Positions 1-11,700 of a stretch of 64,000 nt of DNA are shown here, piece by piece; within the stretch, counting starts at the first letter, position 1, and each line of letters starts with the position of its first letter. Origin of the DNA: Angomonas deanei. Lineage: Eukaryota; Euglenozoa; Kinetoplastea; Trypanosomatida; Trypanosomatidae. The translations under genes and the position numbers were made by a program. The DNA is taken from assembly GCA_903995115.1 (NCBI GenBank), contig LR877168.1, positions 371,001 through 435,000 on the forward strand. The letters run 5' to 3'. The notes under the pieces are model-generated. The model had not been told where the DNA came from and did not search any database. It saw nothing but the letters and a program-made list of their open reading frames with translations.

Positions 1-3000
1 GAGTCGTTATTGTACAGGCGCACATTCGCCATCCCCGAGGTCCACATCACCGTCAACACCTCTACTACCGTCTCCACCACCACCTTGAGCGACTCGTCGC
101 TTCCTTTAAACTTCTCCACCGCCTCCACCAACTTGGGGAGCACGATACCACTAAAGTCTACCGCATTCATACAGTTCGTCACCGTGTCGTTCACCAACAC
201 CGTGTAGCCCAGGCAGCGCCGCAGGAGGTGAAGCGCGGTGGAGAGGTTCACCCCATTTTTCGGACTTCCTAATACCACCTCCACCGCCGCCTCGAGAATA
301 GACTTTACCGCCTCCTCGAGTCTCGCCGGGTCGGCGCTCTTTCCGGCCTCGCTGTCCTCCTCGCAACGAGCACGGGTGTAATACTCTATTCGTGCGTAGA
401 CAGCCTCCACCGCCGCGTTTTTGTTGCTGTCGTTAAGAGAAGCGATGAGCTGAATGATGGTAATCCAGCACGGCGTGGAGAAGTGAATGGAGTAGGCGCT
501 ACTCGCCACATCCAGCACCGCCACCCTGCACTTACCCGCGACGCTGTTGAATTTGGTAATGTACATTAAGGAGCGCATCGATATTTCGCACTCGGTCGGC
601 AGCGCATAGGCGGAGGCGATCTTCAGGACGGCCTTCAGCCCCGCGATACTCAGCTGTAGCAGTTCCTTTGGACTGGAGCTGTCTTCGCACATGGCTGGCC
701 CGAACACCGCGCAGAGCGACGCCCACGAGGACAGGAAGAAGTCCCTCGCCACCCCACACCACCAGGTCCAATCATTCGACGGGGGCGTGTGTGGCGGGCA
801 GCTGCGTAGACACAACAGCTGGCGCGTTTCGGTGGCGATTCGCTGTCGTTCCATTCCGAAAGCGATTTGCCGCCGCTCATCGTAGGAGATGAAGAAGGCA
901 TCCAATCCGCCCCGTACTTCCGCCGGGTTCAGCACGTTTCCCCCGGTACGTCCGCTGATGTTGCTGAGTGGGGTTTGACTTATACTTTCAAAGACGCTGT
1001 CGGAGAAGCTGGTGGTGATGTTTTTGTCGCACCCTTTCAATTGGGAGCAGAACATCTGCTGCGTCATGCGGGACGCCACGACGGGGTTGTGCAGGTCTGT
1101 GTTCAACATGACAGTGGCGACCACAATTACAAAGCACGTATCCTCATTTTGAAATGGAAATACCGTTCGGTCCACCCCAGGTACATTATTCGCCTTGTAA
1201 TAGGCAAAGGCGAAATACTCTAACAGTCTCTCAATCCGCTGACCCTCCTTCGGCAGCTGCACAGCGGAGAGGAGTTCTTTGAGCGCCATCACCACCGTGC
1301 AACCGCCCAACTTCAGTCGACTCATGTACTCGGTACACACCTGCAGGGGAAACACGCTGGGCGTGGTAATAAACTCAGCCACCGCCTCCGGCGTGAGGGA
1401 GCTGGTCTCGATCAGAAAATCGCACACCTCCACCACTTTCCGCCTTGTCTCTTCTGTTTTGGGCGGGGGCAAAAAATTATGGTCAAACTCCTTTTTGAAC
1501 CGCTCATCCACGTCATCGGGATCCATCTCCTCCGGCGTCACGTTAAATATTTTCAATATGCCCTTCTTGGGGGAGTCATTCACGATATCCACATTGCGCT
1601 GCAGTTCCAGCTTCAGCTCGCGAAGGTTGATCTGCGCCACCGACAATAAAGGATCTCCCTCCACGCCGTCCTCCGGTGGTATCTGATGCCCTACCATTTC
1701 GATCGCCGTCACCAGTCCATACAGAGCGATATACGGGAGTGTCTTCCCCTGAAGTATTTCAGGCAGTGACTTGGGGTCTTTTTTCTCGGAATTCACCTCC
1801 TCCTTTGGGTTTGCCGGGGCGGCTTCTTCGGCTGTTGTCATCAAGAATTCGGATGAGTGGGCTCGACGGACAATACGGGATAGGACGGCGATGAACTGCT
1901 GTCCGAGATTGAGATGGTGGGAGTTCACATTCAAGTCGTAGCCACAGTACAACCGCAATAGCAAGGGCGGAGGGCTGGTGACGAGATCCTCACCGTCCGG
2001 TGCCGTGTCCAACGGGGGCCGCATCAGAAACGTGTAGAGCAGGTGAAACACAATCTCACGCTTAATATACAGGAGACAGTTCTCAGATTCCAAAAGGCGG
2101 TAGAGGCAGTCCGAGTAGAGATAGCCAACCTCTTCGCCAATCACGTTGATACACGTGGTGAGGATGATGGTTAAATTCTGCAGACCTGATCCTAACACGA
2201 CCGGGTGAGGGGAGAGCAAGCAGTTAAGTAGACCAGTAAGTATTTTTGTTTTCCATTCGCCCATCATTATCTTGGGCAGCAGCCCCAACCCGCTGTACGC
2301 CAACCGCTGGAGACAGTCGGTCATAACACTAGCCGCCGCAATGGAGCCGTCATTCTCGTCCCCACTGTGATGAGCGACAGAGGAGAGATAGTCCGCAATA
2401 AAACTGCAACGCATCTGATAAAGAACAGAGTTCGCCAAGGAGCGGGACTCGAGGGTATGATTCAACGCGCTGAGGGAAGACTCTATCTCCTCGTCCTTCC
2501 CTTTCGTCGGCGATTCCTTCGGCGAGGAGACCCCGACATTGGTCTTGCCGGACACATCCGATAGGGAAAGCAAATCCGCGTTCGCGTCCTTTTTTAAAGT
2601 AGCCAATTCGGGCGTCGCTCCCTTTTCCTCAATGGCACACAACTGAACAATAAATTTGACCGCCACAGGGATGGAACACCCCACGGTGGCGACGCTCGTC
2701 GTGAGTGAAGGACCCCACAACTCCTCTAACTGTCTTGCGCGCTGGGTGGCGTAATCGGCCTCCTTCACGCCCTGCTGCCGAATAAGGTTCGCCTCCTCCT
2801 TCTCTATCCTATTTTGAAAGTATAACATGGACCGCCGCGTCTGCCGGAGGGCGTCTACGCATAGCTGTAATGTGTAGCGACCACTAGAGACATCCGCCGT
2901 GTTCGCCTGAAATGTCACTAGTCGCAGGATGGACGTGAGGGAAGTGGCGGATCGTCTAATGTCCTTGGAGAGTATCGTAAACGTTTCTAATAACTTTTCG

Positions 3001-3551
3001 CTTTTTGATTCCGACCCGTACGTGAGGTGGGCGACGTGTTGCAGTGCTGCTGTGAGAGTGGAGAAGCAACGCACGGTCGTCAGCTTAATCAGCCCCTTTC
3101 CCACACTCTGTAACTTTTGGCTTTCCGGAATTCCATTGGCGAACAAGAGTTTTATAAAAGAAACCAAGTCGTTGATGGACTTGGCTCCAAATTCGGTGGA
3201 GGACACTTCATCTCCGTCCGCTGCTGTGGTTGAAACACTTTGTTCCTCCGTGACCGCCGGCCCTTCGCGTCCCTCTGAGGTCTGCTGCGCTGAAAATGTG
3301 CCGTCCTCCTCCCGCGCCGCCGTTGGGGTGCCAGCGTCACTGGAGGACCGGATAGAGGGCCGAGGCGCGTTCACGGTGCCCCCTACCTCGCTCTTCCACT
3401 CCTTCACTGCGGAGCTGATATCGGCTACTTTGGTTTTGTTATTTCCCGTCAGTGGTTTTACTATATTGTCAATTTGGAGGAGAAATCCATTCAGCTGGAC
3501 CAAAAACGCGGCTCTGTTTTCCGCCTCCATCGAGGTGTATGGCCTCAACAT
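1..3551 (-). CDS. Sec7-domain Arf guanine-nucleotide exchange factor (BIG/GBF type), C-terminus off the window
   Basis: Reading the minus strand from the ATG at 3551-3549 gives at least 1183 codons without a stop; the frame is still open at base 1, so the gene is 3'-partial here. An in-frame TAG lies a few codons upstream, which fixes this start as the first possible Met. The central part, roughly residues 690-870, reads as a Sec7 domain: it has the hallmark MLNTDLHNP near residue 815 and the preceding helix LPKEGQRIER, whose Glu769 is the 'glutamic finger' that expels GDP. Long flanking helical regions with few motifs (DCB/HUS-like before, HDS-like after) are usual for large BIG/GBF exchange factors. 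These activate Arf GTPases at the Golgi or trans-Golgi to recruit coats. It is the last gene of a long minus-strand array. I infer Golgi function from the family only; BIG versus GBF cannot be decided. Confidence 0.85.
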   Translation of the reverse strand, partial: MLRPYTSMEAENRAAFLVQLNGFLLQIDNIVKPLTGNNKTKVADISSAVKEWKSEVGGTVNAPRPSIRSSSDAGTPTAAREEDGTFSAQQTSEGREGPAVTEEQSVSTTAADGDEVSSTEFGAKSINDLVSFIKLLFANGIPESQKLQSVGKGLIKLTTVRCFSTLTAALQHVAHLTYGSESKSEKLLETFTILSKDIRRSATSLTSILRLVTFQANTADVSSGRYTLQLCVDALRQTRRSMLYFQNRIEKEEANLIRQQGVKEADYATQRARQLEELWGPSLTTSVATVGCSIPVAVKFIVQLCAIEEKGATPELATLKKDANADLLSLSDVSGKTNVGVSSPKESPTKGKDEEIESSLSALNHTLESRSLANSVLYQMRCSFIADYLSSVAHHSGDENDGSIAAASVMTDCLQRLAYSGLGLLPKIMMGEWKTKILTGLLNCLLSPHPVVLGSGLQNLTIILTTCINVIGEEVGYLYSDCLYRLLESENCLLYIKREIVFHLLYTFLMRPPLDTAPDGEDLVTSPPPLLLRLYCGYDLNVNSHHLNLGQQFIAVLSRIVRRAHSSEFLMTTAEEAAPANPKEEVNSEKKDPKSLPEILQGKTLPYIALYGLVTAIEMVGHQIPPEDGVEGDPLLSVAQINLRELKLELQRNVDIVNDSPKKGILKIFNVTPEEMDPDDVDERFKKEFDHNFLPPPKTEETRRKVVEVCDFLIETSSLTPEAVAEFITTPSVFPLQVCTEYMSRLKLGGCTVVMALKELLSAVQLPKEGQRIERLLEYFAFAYYKANNVPGVDRTVFPFQNEDTCFVIVVATVMLNTDLHNPVVASRMTQQMFCSQLKGCDKNITTSFSDSVFESISQTPLSNISGRTGGNVLNPAEVRGGLDAFFISYDERRQIAFGMERQRIATETRQLLCLRSCPPHTPPSNDWTWWCGVARDFFLSSWASLCAVFGPAMCEDSSSPKELLQLSIAGLKAVLKIASAYALPTECEISMRSLMYITKFNSVAGKCRVAVLDVASSAYSIHFSTPCWITIIQLIASLNDSNKNAAVEAVYARIEYYTRARCEEDSEAGKSADPARLEEAVKSILEAAVEVVLGSPKNGVNLSTALHLLRRCLGYTVLVNDTVTNCMNAVDFSGIVLPKLVEAVEKFKGSDESLKVVVETVVEVLTVMWTSGMANVRLYNND

Positions 3552-3726
3552 TAATAATGTTCTAGTATTCTAGAGTTTTACTATTTCCTTTAGAGAAGTG
3601 GAAAAACGTTTAACAAAGTGAGGAAGCACGGTTGGTATACAGAGAAACGAAATGATAACAATAAAAAAATACTGTCGTTTTTTCTCGTTATAATGTATAC
3701 ATATTCAACATAATCACCACACAAAA

Positions 3727-4923
3727 CTATTCCATACTGTTCCACGCCTCTTGGGTACACTGCACGAATCGGGTAGGGAGGTTCACACGGGTGCGGGAGG
3801 TACCACGGTAGTGGTAGTTCATTTTTTGCTGCATAATGGATAAGAATTCGTCTATTTCAATATTGCCATCCCCGTCCTTGTCAAAAATAGAGAATAGTAC
3901 ATTCAGTGTCTTGGCTGGTAGCTCTGGCAGTCCGCTAGTGCACACCGCTCGCTGAAAAGCGGGTCGGTCGATTGGCAGCCCTGAGGCGGAGTACAGCTCC
4001 AGCGCCTCCGCCAGACGGTCCCCTCGGAGGAGGATCTCATGGAAGCTGATCCACATGTTTCGCGTAATTTTTCCGTTATGCCCTTGCAGCTTTCTAATAT
4101 TATTCAACACAAAAAACGGAAGATGCGAGCCTAACATTTGACTTCCAATCAACTCGGAGAACTGCTCCACCGTGATGTAATCTTTTCTATCCTCGTCGTA
4201 CTGCCTGAACTCCGCGGTCCATATCTGGACTCGCAGATTGTGGATAAAACTACTCAGCTCATCGTACGAGCACTGCTTTTTCTCCGTTTCGGTCCCAAAG
4301 AAGGTGCGAAGAATGCCATTCTCCTTGGAGTAGTGGTTGAACATGGAGCTCGCCACCGCGTGGTCGTCTGTCAAGCCCCTCAAGACGTCCGCAAACTGTT
4401 CCAGTGAGATGGCCTTGTTGTGGTCATCGTCTACAATCTTAAACAGAAGCTCCATATCGTCGGGGTTACTGGTCAACAACGCCATTAAGAAGCGAAATTC
4501 AGAAAAGCTCAAGTAGCCATCTCCGTTGGCGTCCATGCTTTTGAAGACTTGCTTCAGTTCCTCCGCTGCGGTAGGGTTCTTGAGCTCCGTGTCGGGGGAG
4601 CCCAGAAGCGCCAGAACAAAGTCATCCGCCGTCATATACTTTGGCCCCCCTTTTCGCTTCTGCGTCGAGGCGTAGTGCAGGAAGCGGGATCGGACGTCAC
4701 GTAGGTAGTACGGGATGAGATAATAAGGCGTATCTAACGGTCTGCAGAGCACGACGCTGGTGCAACCGAGCACCAGTGCGCCCGTCGCCCACCCAACTAG
4801 CATGCCACTGAAGGGGCGCGCAGCGAACGGTCTACATGCGGTTCTCCACGTGGTGAACGTGCTCGCGGTGCGCCGCCACAGAAAGGCGTTAAATTTTGAT
4901 AAAAATCTATTTTCCACTTTCAT
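3727..4923 (-). CDS. MICU-type EF-hand regulator of the mitochondrial calcium uniporter
   Basis: A 398-residue protein with a basic N-terminus rich in Arg, Phe and Ser, a hydrophobic stretch at about 41-60, and four EF-hand regions. The loops at 131-142 (DANGDGYLSFSE) and 348-359 (DKDGDGNIEIDE) are canonical; those near 165-176 and 242-254 are degenerate. The segment at about 71-86 (YYLRDVRSRFLHYAS) matches the conserved entry of MICU1/MICU2 proteins, and the length fits. MICU proteins sit in the intermembrane space and gate the uniporter MCU according to calcium; trypanosomatids have this machinery. The presequence-like start and membrane segment support a mitochondrial location. The start follows a minus-strand pyrimidine-rich stretch. 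Whether it corresponds to MICU1 or MICU2 cannot be told from sequence alone. Confidence 0.82.
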   Translation of the reverse strand: MKVENRFLSKFNAFLWRRTASTFTTWRTACRPFAARPFSGMLVGWATGALVLGCTSVVLCRPLDTPYYLIPYYLRDVRSRFLHYASTQKRKGGPKYMTADDFVLALLGSPDTELKNPTAAEELKQVFKSMDANGDGYLSFSEFRFLMALLTSNPDDMELLFKIVDDDHNKAISLEQFADVLRGLTDDHAVASSMFNHYSKENGILRTFFGTETEKKQCSYDELSSFIHNLRVQIWTAEFRQYDEDRKDYITVEQFSELIGSQMLGSHLPFFVLNNIRKLQGHNGKITRNMWISFHEILLRGDRLAEALELYSASGLPIDRPAFQRAVCTSGLPELPAKTLNVLFSIFDKDGDGNIEIDEFLSIMQQKMNYHYRGTSRTRVNLPTRFVQCTQEAWNSME

Positions 4924-5177
4924 GCTTGATACGGAGCCCTTGAAGTGCTGATAAACGTAAACGCTTTGTCGTAGAAGAGAATGCGGGGAAAGACGAAACT
5001 ATATAGAAAGAAAGAAATTGACGACTGTAGGCTCGCTGTGAAGAATGACAATAGTAATCATTTTTTGTATGTACGATTCGTGTCAACAGTTGAAGTCGTT
5101 TTACGTTAGAATAATAATTATTATTTTTTTTTTTAAAGTAAACCATACTGTGAGTGTTATTGATTAGTCCATAACCA

Positions 5178-8100
5178 TTACTCGGAAGCCTCCGGCTCCA
5201 AGACGGTTATGGAAGAATTCCCTTCTGTGTTAAAGTATTTGGCGACTTGGAGAACGTCCTCCTTCGTCACCGACAAGAGGTTGTCCCGCATTTCCTGCTT
5301 CAGCTCCTGCCGCACATCGTGCAGGAAATACGACTCACCAAACGTATCGGCCGCGTAAGGGGCGTCGATGGTGGAGAAGAACCTCAATTTCGCCTCGTCC
5401 AGTCTGGACTGTGTGATGTTACCCGGCTCCGACAGCCACTGTCCCGCCTCCTGGAACGCCTTCACCGTTGCGTCCGGTGTCGGATCGCGATAGCTGAACA
5501 TGGTGAGACCGCCAACGTCCCCCTGCAATGTGGCGGCCGCACCAGAGCCGTACGCGCCGCCCTCCTCCCGTACCCTCCGGTGCAGGTACTCATTCGAGAG
5601 AAGCGTGCTGGCAATGCGAAGGGCGGATTGCTCCTTATCGGTCCACTTCAGTGAATTTGGAAGTGCCAATCCAACGAAGGAAGTATCGATCGGTAGCTTT
5701 TCCCTTTGCAATGAGGTTTCGCCTCTAATTGTTGTCTTGTCCAGTGTGATGCGCGTACCGTTGCTCCCGCCTGCAGGGAACTCAGACATGAATTGCTTCA
5801 TCATGGCCGTGACCTCCGTCTGATCGTTTACCTCGCACGTCGCCCAGAGTAGGCCGCTTGACACGTTTTCACGGATCGACTGGGTTAGACTGCCGTACTC
5901 GGTGAGAAGGGCGTCCACCGTGCGCTGTGCGGCCTCCCCTTGGAGTGCCTCCAGTGTGCCAGAGGCGTGCTTCGAATAGGTGAGGCCCCTCCAGTACTCC
6001 TTCAGCTGACCTTTGCGAGTGATGCGCGAGACCGCGTTTGTGACCGCAAAGCGGTGACCCTCACTTTGCAGGGATTGAATCATCCCCGAGCAAGCCATCT
6101 TGCACAGGGATAGCACTTGCGAGCGCACCTCCGCGTCGCCGGCGTCGGTGCGGGGGAAAGAAGAATCGTTTTGAGCAGTTCGAGCGCCTCGTTCAACTTT
6201 TGTTTGGTAGTGTAGAACCCAAACGTGGTGCCTGCAATGGAGGTTTGGCTGTCCTGGTACGACTGATTCACACAGGAGCCGAAGTTGAACCCCCCGCAGA
6301 CCAGTTCAGACTCCACAAACAGGTTCTTGTACGAGTATGGGCCGGCCCCGGATTGGCCAATGATGCCCTCCACCAGGGGAAAGTTAGGGGACAGCTGCGT
6401 GATTGCCCCGGTGGCGATGGACTTGGAAAGGGAATCACTGAACGGCACTATCCCGTGCACGTAGACGAGACCGTTCGTGGGAAACCCGATGGTGGCCAGG
6501 TGCTCCGATTGCATCGTGGGCAGTGGCTCCGCAAAAGACTGGCGGGGAATATCGCTCGTCTTTAACGTGGGCAATACGTCCGTATTCTGAGGCGCCCGGA
6601 CCCGCTCCAGCCACGCCTCCGTCTCTTTCTGCACCTTGTCGAGTTTTTCTTCCGTGACATTTACGTTCAAGTCATTGTCCAACTTTTTCAATTCATCCCG
6701 AAGTTGGTTCAGATACTCCTTCTTGGCCGAAACGGAGAGGGTCACGCGATGACGGTTCTGCAGCAGGTCCTTCTCGATGCGCTCCAGCAATCCAGCTCCC
6801 TTGTCGGCGGAGATTTTCTCCAAATGAGGAAGCCAGTTAATAAAGTCCAGAGGGTCGTTGCAGGACCGGCAGAGACCCATCGCACAGAGACCGGTGCACA
6901 GGTTGAGTCCGTAGTCCGCCGCGCGGTGTCGCTGCTGAAGTTCCTCCTGGAAGACAACAGATTTCACACGCTTTTCCTCGAACCCCTCTTTTTTCACGGT
7001 CTCCAGAGCACCGGTCACCGCCCCGCACACCTCTTCCTCCGCGTTTGGCCTGCTTTCGTCCACCCCCGAAACACCGTACGAAAGAATGGGGGTCGAGAGA
7101 GAGAAGGCATATCCTTTCATGGGGGCGTATTTACTGCCTATTTGCGGTTCAATGAGCGCCTTGAACATTTGAGAGCTGGGACCCCTCCCCAGCAGGGAGG
7201 AGAGCACGCTCAGCTCCACGACGTCCTCAATGTTATTCGCCGCCTGCGGGATAGCATACGACACCGAGATGCGCTTCTGCCGGGACGGGTCACCCATCGG
7301 ATCAAGCGGACCCTCTCGTCGCACAACCTTGGGAGACTGAAACCGACTACTTTCCGGGAGAGTCGGCACCGTCACTTTTGTCGTCTCGGGGAATGTGGAA
7401 AAATACTCGTCAAGATACTGCATATGACGCTCGGGGTGCTGATCACCGTAGGTGAATGTGATGCTGTTGCTGGGTGTATAATGCCGGCTGTGGAAAGACT
7501 TGAGCTCGTCGTAGGACAGGTCCAATATCGTTGGGGGATAGCCGCCGGACTCGTGCACGTAATGCGTCTCGGGGAGCATTTCACTCATGAGCGCCTTCAT
7601 GAAGTGGTGATTAGGATCGGACACCACGCCTCTCATTTCATTGAACACTACGCCGTTATTCTGCAGTCGTCTCGAGCCCTTTTCATCCGTCTCCACCTCC
7701 ACTCGATGTCCCTCTTGACGAAAGTCTTCCTCCCTCAAAAGCGGCTTAAACACCGCATCCAAATAGATGGAGAGAAGATTCTTGAAGTCCTGCTCGTTTG
7801 TGGTCGAAAAAGGATACAGGGTGTAGTCGGGGCCTGTCATGGCATTCATAAACGTACTTAGCGAGCGGCGCATCATCATGAAAAACGGGTCGCGAACGGG
7901 ATACTTTTCGCTGCCACACAGCGTAGTGTGCTCCAGCACGTGCGATGTACCTTTGCTATTTTCCGCTGGCGTCCGGAATCCAATGCAAAACGTGTTATTG
8001 GTGTCGTTAATGTCTACGTGGTAGTAGGCGGCCTGCGTGGCCTTGTGCACAAAAACATACGTGACGAGATTCAAAGCCGCCACCGGTTTTGTGGTCTTTA

Positions 8101-8182
8101 GCTCAAACCCGTATAAGTTTTTGAACTGCAGCGGTTTGCGGGGAATGGCCGCACTCGCGAAAAACCTATTTCGCCGAAACAT
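5178..8182 (-). CDS. Presequence protease PreP/Cym1 (pitrilysin family M16C), interrupted by one frameshift
   Basis: Two overlapping minus-strand reading frames (8182-6080 and 6128-5178) encode the front and back of one M16C metalloprotease of about 1000 residues, the normal PreP length. The inverted zinc motif HVLEH lies at residues 81-85, followed by the family block CGSEKYPVRDPFF; the Arg-rich, acid-free N-terminus looks like a mitochondrial presequence. PreP degrades cleaved targeting peptides in the mitochondrial matrix. The frames change near the G5 run at 6152-6156 (C5 on the coding strand). One extra C there would keep the family sequence continuous (LLSP...DAGDAEVRSQV), so a miscalled homopolymer is as likely as a real mutation in this single-copy housekeeping gene. 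The back-half frame begins with GTG, not ATG, so it is not a separate gene. Confidence 0.85.
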
Positions 8183-8759
8183 GAAATATTCTTTTTTTTT
8201 TTTTTTTTGATTTCTTTACGGAAAGAATGAGAGAAAAAAAAGAAATGACACTTCGACAACTCCGCCTTTCGGGGATCACGTCCTCACGAATACGCGCATG
8301 AGTGCCAAAACGATGGGGGTATCAAGATTTCTTTTAAAAAAAAATATGTAAATAAAACAACAGAAACAATTTAACATGTTTATTATATATATAGCTTTCT
8401 TCTTCCTTTTACAAGTATTGGTAAGTGTAAAATAGTAATTAAATTTAAAGGGAAAAAACAACAACAGCAACGGGGAGAAGAAATAAAAAAGTCGAATAAT
8501 ACAATGTTACCTTCGTGTTATCTTTTCTCTTTTTTTCCTCTCCCTTTCTTTTCTTTTGAGACGCGCCGCAGGATCTATATCATGCATGACGTGATGCTGA
8601 CCCCTTCTCTACTTTGTGGCATTTTATTCTCTACGCACCACCGAGGTGCCGTGTGCGGCGGGACTCTACAAATACCTTTTCGGATGGCATTTACATAGTA
8701 TCTGTAAATTAGCAATATTGATGATGAAAAAAACAAAAAAAAGTGGCACAGCAACGCTT
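8183..8759. other. Intergenic region between PreP and methionine synthase
   Basis: No supportable gene is seen. On the minus strand this holds the methionine synthase 3' UTR and the PreP leader. Near the PreP start the minus strand has a pyrimidine tract (purine run at about 8220-8245 on the plus strand) followed by AG, a plausible trans-splice acceptor. The rest is AT-rich, with a TA run near 8384-8392. Confidence 0.5.
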
Positions 8760-11700
8760 TCAATCGTAGGAAAGAATGGCTCTGAGATGCTTCTCCCCTT
8801 CCTCCAGCGTCCATCCCTTTCTCTTGGAGTAATCGGCGACCTGATCTTCCAATATTTTACCGACTGCAAAGTACTTTGACTGCGGATGGGCAAATATCAA
8901 CGCGCTCACTGAGGACGCCGGCATCATGGCGTTTGATTCGGATAGCTTTATCCCACTCCTCGCCTCCACTTCCCCAATCTTCCACATAGTGGCCATCTCC
9001 GTGTGGTCTGGCTGGGATGGATACCCGGGGGCCGGTCGGATGCCCTGGTACTGCATCTGGATGAGGTCTGCCGTGTCGGCCGCCTCCTTCTCCACGTAGC
9101 CCCAGTACTCCGTCCGGATCAGACGGTGCACTTCCTCCGTGAACGCCTCAGCGAAGCGATCGGCCAGTGCCTTCACCATGATGGAGCGATACCCGTCATT
9201 CTCCTTCTCGAACCGTGCCACCATCTCATCGGCACCAAAGATGCCAATCGCGACGCTACCCATGTAGTCCGGCGCGACGCCTTTCGGGGCAATGAAGTCC
9301 GAAAGACACAAATAGGGCTCTCCCTTTTCCTTTTCCGCCTGCTGGCGAAGGCCGTAAAACACCCCAGATGTTTTTGTACGCGTGTCATCCGTGTAGATTT
9401 CAATGTCGTCACCGACACTGTTCGCGGGGAAAAGGGTAATGACGGCGCGTGCGTGGAAGGCGCGGGTGGACATAATATCTGCCATCATGGTCTGTGCGTC
9501 GTCGAAGAGTCGCTTGGCCTCCTCGCCCACCGTGGCGCAGTTAAACAGCTTCGGGTACCCACGGTTGGGGTACGTGCCTCGGATCTGCCAAACGGAAAAG
9601 AATGGGTTCCAGTCGATGCGGCTCGCGATCGTTTCTAGACTGTAGTCGTCGAGCGTTATGGTTCCCAGGGTTTTGGGCTTCGGCGCAGGGGGGTTGGCGG
9701 CAAAGTCAATTTTGAATGCGTTTTCTCGACAGAATGAAAGCGGCTTGTACACACGGTCCTTTATGTTCGCCAAGTACTCCTCCGCGATTTCCTTGTAAGT
9801 TTCGTGCACCTCTTCCCAGAACTCTTCCTCATTGTCTTTTAGCATATTGTTCACCGTCACCACGGACTTACTGGCGTCCAGCACGTGAACCGTTTTGGGG
9901 TAATGAGGTTGAATTTTCACCGCCGTGTGTTGCTTGGATGTGGTTGCCCCACCGACCATGAGAGGTATCGTAATATTTTCCTTCTTCAATTGCTTGGCGA
10001 CGTGGACCATCTCATCCAGCGAGGGTGTGATGAGACCAGACAGTCCAATCACGTCCACCTCGTGCTCTCTGGCGGCGGCGATAATCTTTTCGCACGGTAC
10101 CATGACACCCAGATCAATCACCTCGTAGCTGTTGCAACCCAAAACAACGCCGACAATATTCTTTCCGATATCGTGGACATCACCTTTTACAGTTGCCATG
10201 AGGACGCGCTTTGGCTTGGAAGCTCCCTCACCCGACTCTCCGGCTGCGCGGCGTAGTGCGGCCTTTTCGGCCTCCATATAAGGGATAAGCACCGCCACCG
10301 CCTTCTTCATCACACGGGCGGACTTAATCACCTGCGGCAGAAACATCTTACCAGAGCCGAAGAGGTCACCTACCTGTGCCATACCGTTCATCAGCGGCCC
10401 CTCAATGATTTCCAGCGGTTTGGCAAACTTTCCGCAGGTGCGGGCCTCCTCCACGTCGGCGTCAACGAACTCTACAATGCCCTTCACCAACGCGTACGAT
10501 AGTCGTTCCTCCACAGACGTTTTGCGCCAGGCGTCGACCTCCTTTTTCTTCTCCGCCCCTCCCGTATTTGTGCCCGACGCTTTCAACTCTTCCGCGAAGG
10601 CGAGCAGGGCGTCTGAGGCGCTGGGGCTGCGGTTATAAATCGCATTCTCCACAAGCTCCAAAAGCTTGGGGTCAATGTCCGTGTATACAGGGAGTGCGCC
10701 GGCGTTCACAATTGCCATGTCAATATGACGTTTTTCGATCATGTCCTTCAGAAATGCCGAGTGCATAGCCATTCGGAGCGGCTCCAGGCCTCGGAAAGAA
10801 AAGCTCAAGTTGGACAAACCTCCGCTTACCTTGGCGTAGGGGAGGTTCTCCTTTATCCACTTGGCGGCGTTCATAAAATCCATGGCATAACCGTTGTGCT
10901 CTTCCATTCCGGTGCAGATGGTGAGCACGTTAGGGTCGAAGATGATATCCTCTGGGGGGAAATCGTGCTCCACCAGCAGGTCGTAGGCCCTCTTGCAGAT
11001 TCTTATTTTATTCTCGCAGTCCGCAGCTTGTCCGTCCTCGTCGAAAGCCATCACCACCACTGCCGCCCCGTAGCGTCGGATCAACGCGGCCTGGCGGAGA
11101 AACTCCTCCTCCCCAACTTTTAGGGAAATGGAGTTGACGATGGGCTTGCCTTGGGTACACTTTAGGCCTGCCTCTATCACGTGAAACTTGGAGGAGTCAA
11201 TCATCAGCGGCACTCGTGCCACCTCCGGGTCGGAGGCAAGCATGTTGAGGAAGCGGGTCATCGCCACTACGCCGTCCACGAGACCGTCGTCCATGTTGAC
11301 GTCGATCACCATGGCCCCGTCCTCCACTTGCTTACGTGCCACCGCTAGACACTCCTCCCACTTCCCGTCCTTCACCAGTCGCTTGAACTGTAAGGAACCG
11401 CTGATGTTACACCGCTCTCCCACATTGCAAAAGCCAATAAGATCCGTAAACTCCAACGTTTCGAGGCCACTAATCACCATGGTGTTGTGCTTCGTCCCCT
11501 TGGGGCGGGGGGCGGCGTCTTTCACGACCTCGGCGATGGCTTTAATATGGGCGGGAGTCGTACCGCAGCAGCCGCCGACGACATTTAGCCAACCATTATA
11601 GGCAAACTCGCGAATGTCCTTTGCCATGGACTCTGGTGTCTCGTCGTACCCTCCCATTGCGTTGGGCAGACCGGCATTGGGGTAGCAACTGACATACGTC

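Noticed and set aside
867-3573. Several plus-strand open frames (867-1223, 1279-1686, 2929-3573)
   Set aside because: They are shadows of the minus-strand Sec7 gene, which has clear motifs and is continuous.
6704-7861. 385-codon plus-strand frame
   Set aside because: Opposite strand of PreP; low-quality protein text, and it would break the one-strand array.
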